Both the position numbers and the translations under genes were made by a program. 64,000 bases of DNA from Molossus alvarezi. Taxonomy: Eukaryota; Chordata; Mammalia; Chiroptera; Molossidae. The stretch is taken from assembly GCA_037176705.1 (NCBI GenBank), contig CM073889.1, forward strand, positions 103,991,890 through 104,055,889, in the 5' to 3' direction. This document shows positions 26,803 to 38,730 of this stretch, in pieces. Position 1 is the first letter of the stretch. Each line of letters starts with the position of its first letter. The notes beneath the pieces are model-generated. The model was given only the letters and a program-made list of their open reading frames with translations. It was not told where the DNA came from and ran no database searches.

Positions 26803-28624
26803 GCTGACTAGGATTACTTACAGAAATGGGAAATGGCAGCTTACTCTGTGTGAAAGTTTCCGGGAGCTGCCCACAATGCCAGGAAGAGAAAGGGGGGCCC
26901 CTGTAGGGAAGAGCTCTGCTTCTACCTTCGGGGAGACCACAGGTGTGAGTTGCACTCAGAGAAAGTAGGGCTGAAGCAATCTTGAAGGGACTCTGCCAAG
27001 AGGTCCTGCCTGCCGAGCCCGGTCCAACTAGCAGGTCTCTTCCTGAGGTGGCGCTGACCTGGGGAGCTGGTGTCTGAGGTCAGCCGGACTGGACCTTGTC
27101 TGTTTCAGGGAAGGATCCAGTGAAGGATTCCTAAGGTGCCCATGAGCCGCCCCACGAAAAAGAGGCAGGCGGAAACCTTCCGTGACTGTCTCTGTACTCT
27201 GAATCCATCCTCTCTCCTCTGATCCTGGAAACACCATATGCAGAGGGGTAAAAACAGGGTCAAGAGACTGCACAAAACAGGTGACAGTTTTCACTGCCTC
27301 TCCCCCATTCCTGGCTTCAGGCTCACTCTGGGACACGGGAAGACACTTCACACTGAACATGAGGTTAATGTTTGATTTAGAGCTCAGGGGTGTGTGTCTG
27401 TCTCCCGAGTTGCTATCAGAGGTAAGAAATAGATCTAACAGGGTGTCTTTGAAAGTGGACGCTAGGAGAAAATAAAGCAGATTCCTTATGATATTCCAGT
27501 AGTTCACTTTATACAATAAACCAATTATAGATATTCAGCATCACTTACACCCTACCGACAGGCAGCCCTGTATTAGCAGTATCTTGCGTTCCACGAGGGC
27601 CCTGATTCACTTGGTCTGCGTGACTATGACAGCACGAGGCACCCCTGGGCAGAAGCATCATTCACCTCCTCGCTAGGGGAAGCCCCAGATGATTTTGAAA
27701 TTCATCCTTTTCCCTTCTAGATGGTAAAGTGTTGTCAGTAGATTCTATACCCTTGGTCAGTGTTTATTATACTTGGCATTGGATTAGAAAGAAAGTAAAA
27801 GAAATAAAGACAAAAATCCGGAAGCGTGACAGGACACCATGGTGACTGTCTCACATGCCCCCCTTTATAAATGATGGATTGCTTTATCCCATCTTATCCC
27901 ATCGGGGCTTCAAATAACGCGTCGCCAACTCCCCTGAGATGCAGGGCGGGCTGCGTGCGCAGATGGTGGGGGGCCAGCGAGAAGGGAGGTGCCGCGCTGA
28001 GGCTGGCCGGTGGGGACAACAGAGCCCTCTGTTGACGCTGTAACAGTGAACAGCCCCCCTGTATTTTGAGGCACACTGAGGGCCCGCGTTACCCAGCGGC
28101 TCAGCGTTGGCCTGTCCTCAGGCTTGAGGCTGAGTCACCCTTGGCAACCGTCACAGTCGGCTTCTTGCTGCAGCACAGGCCATGATCTCTGGGAACCGGA
28201 GTCCGTTGTTGGGGTGTTAACACAACCCTAATGACGGTTCAGTGTGGCCTTTTATATAGCGTTAGCTAGCCTCTTTAGCAATTAGTGATTTAGAAACCAA
28301 ACATAATCCACTACATTAAATTAGGTGAATGACTTATTTTTCTCTTCAGAAAATTAGCGTGGGAGAAATATTGAAATGTGTGCACTGTAGCATGTGATAT
28401 ATATATACTGGTTTCCTCTGGATAAAGACAAAGACGCTCAATGGCGTTTTTAAAACAGAGTCTACTACAGAAGTTCCATCAGTAATGAATACATCTAACA
28501 CTGCAGCGCCGTGTGCACTTTCAAACTGCTTCTTGTCTCTCTGTGTGTGCCTAACACACCTGCACGCAGTGGCCTCCTGAACACTGAAGGAGACTTTGCA
28601 TATACATCAAAAATACTTAGCTTA

Positions 28625-28875
28625 GCCCTGGCCAGTTTGGCTCAGCGGTTAGAGCGTCGGCCTGCGGTCCAGAGAGACCGGGTTCGGTTCCCGCTAAGGG
28701 CACGTACCTCGGTTGCAGTTTGTCCCCGGCCCTGGTTGGTCGTGCGGGTGGCAGCCACTCGATGTGTCCCTTTCACATCGATGTTTCTCTCTCTCTCTCT
28801 CTCTCTTCCTCTCTCTCCCTCCCACTCTATTTGTACAAAAAATGGGAAAATGTCCTCGGGCGAGGATAAAAAAAA
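28625..28875 (+). mobile_element. Ves-type SINE, subtype A
   Basis: A full copy from gccctggccagtttggctcag to 'gcgaggataaaaaaa'. Perfect 16-bp target repeats aaaaatacttagctta lie at 28609-28624 and 28876-28891. Confidence 0.94.
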
Positions 28876-30861
28876 AAAAATACTTAGCTTATTATGTAAG
28901 TGGCGATGAATACGCGTTAAAATAGTTGAACTGATTCATACCACTTGTATTGTCTGTTAATCTCGCCTGAGAACTGAGGAAAGCTTTATTGTTGTTGACT
29001 GTTTCATTTAATCTATGTATTTTGGGGCAGGGGGCCATTGGTTAAGATGTCCCCTTTCCAAATAAAAAAGATGAACTGTGGCCCCCAGTCCGTCATTCAG
29101 CGGATAGCCTAGCCGAAAAGTGTCAAGAATCAATGCGTTAGTTATCCTAAGAATAAGATGTTTCAGTAGCCAGATTTCCAAGCCAGGTAAGCAATAAGTT
29201 AGGATTTAGTTGGCATAGCAGATGCCAAAGAATTAATTACCATTCAGTAAACCCAACATTGGGTAGGTGGTAATTAAATCGAGAAGACTTTGGTAGCTGG
29301 GGGAAAATTAGCAATGTTTTGGTGCTGAGGAGGAGGAGAGCATGGAGCACGGCAGAGAAGAGCAGTAGATGTGAGGCATCAGTTACCTCTGCGTTGCTCT
29401 CCTGGTTCTCGCTGCTCAGTAGCAGTCAGTCTCCTGGCCGTGGTCTGCCATGGAAGGCGGTCAGAAATACCTCCCTGCTGGGCACCAAAGCTGGGGGACA
29501 CGGAACTGGGAAAGCAGCTACGATGGCAGCATGTGTAGTCAGGAATATTTTTAATTTAATGACAGAAATGGTGGAAGATAGACTAAAGTTACTATGGGAA
29601 GAAATAATATATTCTTCATATCTATGCCCCCAAATCTATATGATTACAAATGAAGAAATTCTCTTAGGAATAGTTCCTAAACGTAGCTTTGTTTGGGCAA
29701 GACACCACACCATGTCTTCTGTAAAATAAATATGAGGTATATGTCTTATGTTAACATTGAATATTTTCTAATGCTGGTATTGTTTATTTTGTTCAACATT
29801 GTAACAGAGTAGAGTTTCCCCTATAGGAAGGGAAATATATTGGTTAGGAATTTAGAAAAAAGTGAGCTGTCCTCCCTAGAAAAGATTACTGATTTAAAAT
29901 GATGGTGAATTTTAAACATATTATGAAGGCAGTATATCATAAAAACTAAAATTAGCAGGTGTATTTAAGTCCGGTCATGAACATTAAGGCATAAAACCAG
30001 AAGTCATTTGTATCTGTTTTTGTAACTTGTGCCTATCAACATAAGAAGAATTCCTTGAAATCCAAATGGACAAGAGGGCTATTTGTATGTGCACCCATGT
30101 AATTGTATATTAACTGCAACTAATTATAGTGTTTCTTACTAAAAGGTTGACTTTTGACATGGTAACTTATGTGGAATTGTGTGAATCAATGAAAAAATAT
30201 ACTGTGAGTCTTATCACTTCAAGATCTGTTAGAATTTAATTTGTCAGTATAATAGCACATGAGCAACTACCTATAAAAGATAATGTAACTAAAGCTGAAG
30301 GAATGCACTTCTTAATCTAGTCTCAGTCACTGGTGGCCAATTAAGTTGAATTTTTGTCTCTTAATAGAAGGATTACTATGATTTAAATGCTCAGTTGTAT
30401 TTAGCAGGGGATCAAATTGCTCCTGGAATTCTGTAAATAATTAAAAAGTCAATTCTGTACTAGACCAGTATATTGATGGACCTAAACTGTGAAATCAGTC
30501 ATTAGACAGTTTCACACAAACTGAGATGTTCATTGGAACTACAACATTTCTCTGTAGTGTCCCATCATTGAGTCTAAATGAATAAAAGTACAACTTACTA
30601 TTTTTGAAACATATTCAAATATGGGGATATTATAGCTATAAGTTGTCTAAGGATGTTTTCCCTTATAAGTCTTAGTAATTAACTATAGCTAACAGGATAC
30701 AGAACCAATTTCTATAAGGTGGTTATTAACTTCAGTATATATAGCTATGAATTTATTCAGTCCACTGAAAAAATTATTTTTACTTGTCAAGGTTAAGATA
30801 CAAATAAGAGAAAGATAGTATGCTCTTTTATTTTTACCCCAAAGTCTCCTTTCATTTAGAG

Positions 30862-31083
30862 CAGCGGTTCTCAATCTGTGGGTTGCGACCCCTTTGGGGT
30901 CGAAAGACCCTTTCACAGGGGTCGCCTAAGAACATCAGAAAACACATATTTCCGATGGTTTTAGGAACCGAGACCGGCTCCTCTCTCCGTCTCCAGGGGG
31001 TCCACCCACATGCAGATACGCCCACATACAACATGAGGACCTGTATTAAAGGGTTGCGGCATCAGGAAGGTTGAGAACCACTG
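30862..31083 (+). mobile_element. SPIN-like non-autonomous hAT transposon, copy 1
   Basis: The 222-bp element has terminal inverted repeats: cagcggttctcaa at the left and ttgagaaccactg at the right. Next inward is 'ctgtgggttgcgacccctt', the SPIN/URR1 hallmark, with 'cacaggggtcgcctaag' behind it. Flanks atttagag and cattagag look like a decayed 8-bp hAT target duplication. There is no transposase gene. Confidence 0.85.
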
Positions 31084-32100
31084 CATTAGAGAAATGTTGA
31101 TATTCAAAGTTGACTCTTTCCCTCAGGGGTCAATGATGGCCCAAGTTTGGCATAGATCAGTCATTTGCTCTTTTGCCATACAGTATTTTTCTGCTATATG
31201 AGATGTGGACACACTGAATCTCTTCATCATTCTCGGTTTACCCATAGAAACTTAAAAACATTGAAATATGGAAATCATTTATGAACAGAATCTTAGACAG
31301 TATCACCTGTCCAAGTCTCCCTCTCCTCTACCCTAAAATTCAGTGGATAATTGTCTCAAAGGTTTAGAGCAATAACTGTATGTAGAAGGGATGTGCAGGC
31401 TGTGAATTGTTGTACAAATGTTAGCCATTATCAAGTGTTCTGTTTTGTTTGGTCTCAAGAAAAATAGCAGGCGTGTTTATTGGGATGATACAATGATAGC
31501 TTCTTCTGGCATATTTTTCCACCCTCCATGAAAAAAAATTAATAAACAAATATTTCAACGACAGTATCCATTCAGTGTGTAGGGGTTTTAGCTCAGTGGA
31601 CAAGGTGAAGGGAAAAGCCTGTTTCAAAATGACTGCTAGTGGAAAGGTCTGTGAGGTTTACGTGTCCATTTAATGACTTGCTCATTCCAGTTTAATGTAG
31701 GCAGAGGGTTCTCAGCAAATAAAGGCTTGTCATTCACCTTGTCCTTCGTTCAGTATGTGCCACATGTAGGAAGCCAGCTCAGTACTTAATCGAGGGGATA
31801 TGGCTGTCTGGCAGACTTTGAAATTAGAAATGAATTCTACAGTAATACGAAATATCCCGAAACCCATAGTAAGTATACATTCATACAATATGAAAGACTT
31901 GATAGATTCATAAATATTGATCACATCAGACTTTGGTAGTAAGAACACCAAAGAGTGTTCTTCTACATCTCTCTTTTAAAAAGAAAACTTTATAGTAAGG
32001 AAGTGGACAGGAAGAATCTTGGTTTTTTACACTGAACTCAGTCCTTCACTTGTTATATTTTTACCTTTTACTTATAAATCACCCTTTGATAATACGCGTA

Positions 32101-32173
32101 TATGTTCACACACACACACCACACATAATAAGAGAAAGATAGTATGCTATCTTTAAATATATATATATATATA

Positions 32174-32230
<57 letters not shown>

Positions 32231-32254
32231 TCGATGAATATATTATATTCATCG
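32101..32254. repeat. AT/GT compound microsatellite ending in an 11-bp-arm palindrome
   Basis: (CA)n near 32108-32118, (AT)n from about 32158, (GT)n at about 32180-32209 and (AT)n to 32230. Then a perfect palindrome at 32232-32254: cgatgaatata, one T, tatattcatcg. The next base starts a SINE. Confidence 0.9.
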
Positions 32255-32399
32255 CTCTGGCCGGTTTGGCTCAGCAGTTAGAATGTGGCCTGCAGTCCAG
32301 AGAGACCCAGGTTTGGTTCCCACTAAGGGCACGTACCTCAGTTGCAGTTTGTCCCCGGCCCTGGTTGGGTTGTGCGGGAGGCAGCCACTCGGTGTGTCC
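32255..32399 (+). mobile_element. Ves-type SINE, subtype A, 3'-truncated at a junction
   Basis: The 5' 145 bp is present, from ctctggccggtttggctcag to 'gccactcggtgtgtcc'. The CT tract and tail are missing. Beyond 32400 the sequence belongs to the retrovirus-like segment, so the 3' part was lost in a rearrangement or deletion. Confidence 0.85.
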
Positions 32400-34450
32400 A
32401 AAAAGGCCTCTGACGGTGCCCCAGGATAGCTCCTCAGGCTAGTACCTGCAGAGATGGGTGTGACCTGGAGTGCAGTGGTTCTCTCTGGCTGAGGGCAGTT
32501 ATCTGAGATAGTCGCCAGCCACTGCCACACCGTCCAGGTAGAGGCATGAATGAATACTACAGTCCTGAAGGGGCATCTGGATGGTGCACCAGTCCATCCA
32601 CCAGGGTCCTCCCCTGTGCCACTGAAATCTGTTTGTTTCATAGAATGTATTCTAGAAATAGCTGTGTCAGGATGCAGGTTGGTCTTATTCCCTGGGGGAC
32701 AAAAAGGAAGGTTAATGGGATGAGCTGCCACCCCACCAGTGTGACTGCAACTGATCTCAAAGCTGGAACATGCTCTTGTTTTATTCCCACTGTTTTGGAG
32801 TCCTCCACCCTAAGCTAGCACCTCTGCTGGTCCATGTGGCTCACCAGGAGGGTGACCCTACATTCGATCCCTCTGAAGGTCACAGAGACTGTTCTAATCC
32901 ATTTACCATCAAAATAGGGAAGAGTACCCAGTAGATCACCTGGGTGGCAGTCATGGTCTTCTGTTTCCCTCCTCCTCCTGATGATCTGGGTAGTTCTTCG
33001 TGCTTTGATGCTGTTGCTCGGCCCGAGAAGCCTGAAATGACCATGCAGCAGTGATAGCCCGGACTTCAATGACAGAGGCATTCCTCCTCGGAGAAGTAGG
33101 ACTTCCCAGTCCCCGAGCCTAGAGTTGCAGGGACGAGAGACACAGATTGCCCAGCGGGGTCACTGGCAGTGATGACAAGCAGGGCCACACCTACTTCAGT
33201 CTCTCGTGTTTATTTACTCTACTGTTGGGGATGTGGCATCATGTGCTGGTCATTAATGTGGAGCATATTCTGTGCCCTGGAGGGAGGAAGGCACTCTATC
33301 TCTTTTAGGTTATTATCTCTGATCATCACTCAGTTGCTCCTTCAAGAGGCTGTACTTATTCTGCATCAAGTCATCAGCTTCTCAGTGGTGAGCATGTGGT
33401 AGGATCAGTGGATCCCCTTTTTATCAGTGCGGTAACCTGGTTATTATTCAACAGGAAAGGAGTAAAGGGGAAATTAGTTACTGTAATGCTCCAGGTCTAT
33501 CCCCCAATAATCAGTATGGGATTAATAATAGTTTAGAGGCCTGCCCAGTAGAGTCTGAGTGGCATGGGAGGTGCCTACCTGTCGGTCACACCCGGGAGCG
33601 GCAGTGGCCAAAAGAGGCGTGGCCACTGCAAGTACATGAAACCCAGATATTTAGTCTCCTAAACAAAGGAAAGCCCCCTAGCTTCCACTCTCTGTCCTCA
33701 CTGCTGCACAGGGTTCCTGGCTTGCGGGGTCCTCCCGCCCTCTCCATGTGGGTCATTGCCATGGGGACCTCCATAATGGCCTGATGGACTAAGTCTATAC
33801 TAATCCTAATCTGGGCACAGCCGTGCCATGGAACAGAAACCCTGGACTTCGGCTTTATCTCTAGCCTTGCTAAGGCCACACTGCCCCTCTTCCAGCGCTG
33901 GACGAAGGGTCATGACACTTGACAACCCCAGAAATGTAATTCCACACCAATAAAAACCATCCATTCTCCCGTGGGGCTTCTGAAGATGCTTATTCTGACT
34001 GCACCCCAGCAGCCTGCTGCCCAGGAGTGTCGGAGGGATCTGACCCCTTTACCCCTCCGGCGACACCGTGGTCATGGATTCATGCCTGCACCTCTTTTGC
34101 TGTAAAGTGAGTCATCTGATTTTTTGCAGTGTCATGTAGGGCCCATGTTGGTGGCTCATATACTTTTGAACTTTCAGTAGAAGGGGCTGGTGCCCTGGGT
34201 ATAGGAAAAGCCAAATAGGTGTTTTACATTCTAATCCAGATGAATTTAAGCCCTTTCCCGAGTAGAAGATCCAGTATGAATAACATGCTACCAAGAGGCG
34301 GGTTGCTCTCCCCAAGAAACGACGTTCCAGCGGTTGCTCCCCGTTGTCTGTTTCCGGCAGATTGGCTCTATGCAGTAGCAGCAGTTGCTGGCGAGGAGCA
34401 GCAACTTTGTTGAGTTTGAGCACATGCTGTGGGCGATGCATAGGTTCCAT
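32400..34450 (-). mobile_element. Decayed endogenous retrovirus pol-like segment, possibly ERVL-like
   Basis: On the - strand a short stretch at about 34084-34115 reads T-H-F-T-A-K-E-V-Q, as in the integrase catalytic core of ERVL-type elements. About 140 bp upstream in element sense is a tract resembling the preceding Asp-Thr-Tyr-Ser-Gly region of the core, already altered. Further along the element sense (32815-33081) is a proline/glycine-punctuated tract that could be the integrase C-terminal area. Stops and frameshifts are frequent, no LTR was found, and no gag or env is visible. The family assignment and both borders are tentative. Confidence 0.45.
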
Positions 34451-34699
34451 CCCACTGTGATGGCCTCTTCATTTATACACCGTGTGTGTCACCAGTGGAG
34501 CCTGGCTGATTTCAACTGGCTATATTGTCTCATCTGATTGATTGATTAGTGCCCCTTTCCCAGGGATGCAGTCTGGTGTCCAGGTGTGACTCACAGACCT
34601 GTACACTTAGTATGCAGTCTCATCCTCGGTCCTCTTCTCCAGAGTTACTTGTTCCTGACCTTCCAGTTACTCTCCCTCCAGACCCCTGGTCTGCATACA

Positions 34700-34760
34700 C
34701 GTATGTGTGTGTATGTATGTAGATACATAGATAGATACTAACATACATAGATATAGATCG
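34700..34760. repeat. (GTAT)n/(GATA)n-like impure microsatellite
   Basis: Impure gtatgtatgt followed by agatacatagatagata; a T-run follows at about 34778-34790. Confidence 0.7.
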
Positions 34761-34963
34761 TATTTTTATCTTAGGCATTTTTTTTTTTTTCCATTTCGGG
34801 TAGATCGCATGATGTACCCAATACTCTGCCTATTGGGAAAAGTTACCTGATTGTTCTCTTTCAGAGCTATTCCTAAGTGAGGCTGTAACTCAGAAGCCAT
34901 TTATTTTGAGTGCACCCCTATATCACACTGACAAAGATGGGTCTTATAAAAGTCCTAATTTTT

Positions 34964-35024
34964 TTTTTATACTCACCTGAGGACATTTTTCCATTTTCTG
35001 TTCAGATAGAGTAAGAGGGAGAGA

Positions 35025-35063
<39 letters not shown>

Positions 35064-35226
35064 GAAAGGGACACATCAAGTGGCTGCCACCCACATGACC
35101 AACCAGGGCTGGGGACAAACAGCAACTGAGGTACGCGCCCTTAGCAGGAACCCTTAGCAGGAACTGAACCCTGGTCCTTTGGACTGCAGGCTGACTCTCT
35201 AACTGCTGAGCCAAACCAGCCAGGGC
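34964..35226 (-). mobile_element. Ves-type SINE, subtype A, with an expanded GA tract and a small internal duplication
   Basis: Antisense copy with (GA)n at about 35028-35060. The block cccttagcaggaac occurs twice in tandem near 35129-35163. Imperfect target repeats aaaagtcctaattttt and aaaaagtccgcattttt flank it. Confidence 0.9.
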
Positions 35227-35669
35227 AAAAAGTCCGCATTTTTAAAACAAATTTAAATGTAAATTTATCTGTAGATCTACATTTACAATAAAAACCCTAT
35301 TATAATATTTTTATTTTAGAAATCAAAATACATGGATGCAAAAGGATCAAACAACAGTAAACATATTCTAAAGCATGGCTGGGTTTAGAAATGCCTGATT
35401 TTGTCTTCAACTTCAGCCCTCGAGTAAATGACTTGGAGCTTTCTCTGTCCCCTGGGGCCACTGGAAAGCCTTAGGAGATAAGGCTTTTGTATTTCAGTCT
35501 TTTTAATCTAATGAGAAACAGAAACGCAAGAAAATAAACACCATTTTAACTTGCGAAAAACAACATGTCAACAGAGCCGTAATCAGTCCTATTTAGAGTA
35601 AGATTTATATAATTACAAGATAAAAGGAAAACACAGCCGGGACTAGCGTTTTCAAGAACCTTTCTGTGT

Positions 35670-35870
35670 CAGGTAATGTGTGCTAAACACGTTCAATGCA
35701 TCATTCCTTTCATTTCCATGATAATCCAGTCCAGAACATACCATTATTCTCTTTTCACAGATTAGAAGGTTGTGCTCCGCAGCAGTCAGATAACATGCAG
35801 TGTCAACTAGCTACAGAGCTACAGAGCGGTGGGGCTGGATTTGACAAAGCTTTCCTGGGGGGCACCGTGC
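35670..35870 (-). mobile_element. MIR fragment
   Basis: The + strand order 'cattattctcttttcacagatta', then 'cagtcagataacatgcagtgtc', then 'gtggggctggatttga' follows reverse-complement MIR. A second MIR-like piece with 'ccccacagctagccagcag' lies at about 35945-36030. Confidence 0.55.
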
Positions 35871-37774
35871 TGAGTTGGGGCTTCACAATCACATATTAAT
35901 TGATTTCTCTCCAGAGAATACAATTGTTTTTCCCATCCTGTGTGGGAGAGAAAACAGGGAAGTTAATGAACTTATCAAGGCCCCACAGCTAGCCAGCAGT
36001 CTGACTTTTGCACCTACTGTCTCAGCCAGTCTGCTGTAATGTAACTATCTCCCCACATTCTGTCCATCACGGGGAGTCTGGTCAGATAAAGGGGTGATAT
36101 TTCAGATTTATCTGAGTCTAGTCAGACGAGTTTGGGAATTGTTGATAAAGGAGAAGAAGTTGAGTCAATTAAAATGTCTAAAATTTGCCACCCAAATGAT
36201 TTCTGTCCAGATTCCCCTTGTTCCCCTTACTGCTAAGTGTGGGTCATTTGTAGAAAGTGTCTAAAGGGTCTTAAAGGAATGATCACAATTTCTGCGATCC
36301 AGAAATCCATAGTTTAAATGAAAATAAATTTGACAGACTTAACCTTATCAAATACAATTAAGGCAGAGAGACTTGTAATGCTGTATTAATTATTCTTTAT
36401 TTATTAAATACCCAGAAAATGTATGGAGACTCACAAAAGTAAAATGCAAATTAGAGATGGCAGATGCCACTCAAAGAAAGATTAATTCTTTGGATTAATA
36501 CTCCTTAAATTTTAACACAGCCATGGGTAGGTGTATTATTTTTTTTCTAACCCTCTATTAGGAGTAAGGAAGTATCCTTTTTTATGCAGAATGACAAGGC
36601 TTCTATTGTTTTGAAATGTTCTCTCATTTATTGTTTTGTTTTGTTCCCAGCTTTAAGTGCAAAACTCTAGGTTACAATAATAGGTGTTTAAAAAATGGAA
36701 AATGTTCTTTCACACAAAGCATCTACTCATAGGTGTTTAGCCTATAATACAATTCCATAAAAAAACAACACAACAATAGTTAGTTATTAAGCCTAAATGA
36801 TGCGTGTGTACCATGTATAATTGTCTTTGTTATCTTTGTTGACCAATATCTGCCAAAAATCTATATATTCTTAACTTTCCCTGACAGTACTGACAAAAAA
36901 ATGTTCACTTATTTAGATATTATCTGAGTTTGAGATGTTGTGGGGCATAAAATTCACTAATAAAAAATAACCCATGCTCAAAATAAAACATACATCGTTG
37001 TATAGCAAGAAAAGCCACTGTCCAATATTTCTTTATGTTTTTTGGCCCCAGTTCCTATTTAAATAAAGATCTCCCTGATAATCAGAAAGAACATTCTTTT
37101 GTTCTGAAAGATGTCATCTGAGTGTATGTGTATGAAAATGTACAAAAGTAGAATAGACTATTTTGAATAGAGAAAACAATTCTCCTAATGGTTTTCTCCT
37201 AACAGTATAAAAGGAAAAATAAATAAAAATACTATGGAGCTTATTTTATATCCTTCTCTTGCCTTCCCTGCTTGATTTCATGAATAGAAAGAGACATGAG
37301 ATAACAGAATTGGTGGCCCAGACATAAGCCTTTGGATCTCATGATTCCTTGTCCAATTTCTTACATACAGACACCTGCTTTCTTTTCATATGTGAGCCTT
37401 ACTTCTCATTACGTAATCTGAGCCTTTTATCCCAATTCTGATCAGATATTTTACATCTTTAACATGCTGGCCAAGAAAAGGATAACATGACCTGTAGGGA
37501 AATTCAACTGAGTGAAGTGGTAAAAACCTTCTGCTTTTTATATCAAGAACAATAACAACAGCAGTAGAACTTTATACCAAATACGTGGTTGCATATAAAG
37601 CATTAGCCCAGGAGAAGTTATTCTTGTTTTCTAAATGCAGATGCTAAGTGGTTGCTTAAGCTGCTAGTGGTATAGGGAAGTTCAGAGCAGAACAAATCAT
37701 TGCCCTGAGTCCCAGGAGTATGTAAATACAGGATGCAGGGATAGCACATGGAGGCTTAAACTGCTCTTTCTATG

Positions 37775-38345
37775 GGAATTAGAGGAACTTATTACTGAGG
37801 ATGTGACATCTGAGCTGAGATGGACTTCGGAGTATGAATACGATTTTGCCAGGCTGTCCAGAAGGGCAAAGAAATGGTTGGTAGAGGAAACAGTTCACCC
37901 GGAGCCTGGGAAAACAGCACAGAAGCAGAAGTAAATGTCCAGAGAAGCATGCGTGGTTCAGGGAAATGGAAGAGATATGCAGGGGCTGGATCACAGAATA
38001 TTTTTTAAAATATGCAAGGAAAATTGCACTGTTTGTCTAGGCTATGTGAGATATTCAGTGGCTAGGATATAAAAGACAGGCATGCTCCTGTTGTTTTTGA
38101 AAGACAACTCCAGAAGCAGTGTGGGTAATAGCTGGTGGACGGTGGCAGGACGAGGGACTAAAAATATCAAAATTATTTAGAAAGTATATCAGTGGGCTAG
38201 GCAGGAGCGAATAAGGCCATCTACCATAGCACATAGATTAGAGTGAGCAGTAGTCAGAAGTCCTTCAAAATGTGGAGATTATTATTAGTATGTACAGACA
38301 GATTAGGAATCTGGGATTATTCCTAGATTACCAATTTAATGGAGT
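37775..38345 (+). repeat. Old interspersed repeat of unnamed family
   Basis: The segment has the order of a repeat common in mammalian genomes: 'gacatctgagctgagatgga', then 'aaacagttcacccggagcctg', then 'ggggctggatcacag', then 'aagacaactccagaagcagtgtg'. I recognise the pattern but not the name. The antisense frame at 37779-37994 is explained by it. Confidence 0.4.
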
Positions 38346-38384
38346 AGATGGTAAAGTCATTTCTTTCAAAAGGTGGAAGACCAG

Positions 38385-38565
38385 ACTGGTCTAGTGGCTC
38401 AGTTGGTTGGAGCATCATCCCCTACACCAAAAGGATGCAGGATTCATCCCCAGTCTGGGCACATAATCAGACTGCAGGTTCCATCCTGGGTTGGGGAACC
38501 TATAGAAGGCAACTGATCAGTTTTTCTTTCACACCGATGTTTCTCTTTCTCTCTCTCTCTTTCTC

Positions 38566-38636
<71 letters not shown>

Positions 38637-38730
38637 CTGTCTCTCTCTCTTCCCCCCTTTGTAAAATCAATAGGGGAAAATATATATTCAGGTAAGGATA
38701 AAATTTAAAAAGAAAGAAAGAAAAAAAAAG
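38385..38730 (+). mobile_element. Ves-related SINE, subtype C, with an expanded TTTC tract
   Basis: The head is actggtctagtggctcagttg, followed by 'ggagcatcatcccctacacc'. A (TTTC)n run spans about 38568-38636. The end is aaaatcaataggggaaa plus 'caggtaaggataaaat'. The flanks share gaagaccag. The long frames on both strands here are repeat artefacts. Confidence 0.85.

Noticed and set aside
25882..26968. Long forward open frames (309, 249 and 188 codons) rich in Cys and Val
   Set aside because: They read the TG minisatellite in three frames at once; no domain, no splice or promoter context.
27028..27516. Antisense 162-codon open frame
   Set aside because: Low-complexity, unrecognised, overlaps another frame on the opposite strand; treated as chance.
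29319..29729. Sense 136-codon open frame in the DCC intron
   Set aside because: Starts in a GA-rich stretch and changes composition midway; no family recognised and no splice signals that would place it in DCC.
32546..33402. Forward open frames inside the retrovirus-like segment
   Set aside because: They run antisense to the pol-like relic and are not recognised as anything; shadows of decayed sequence.
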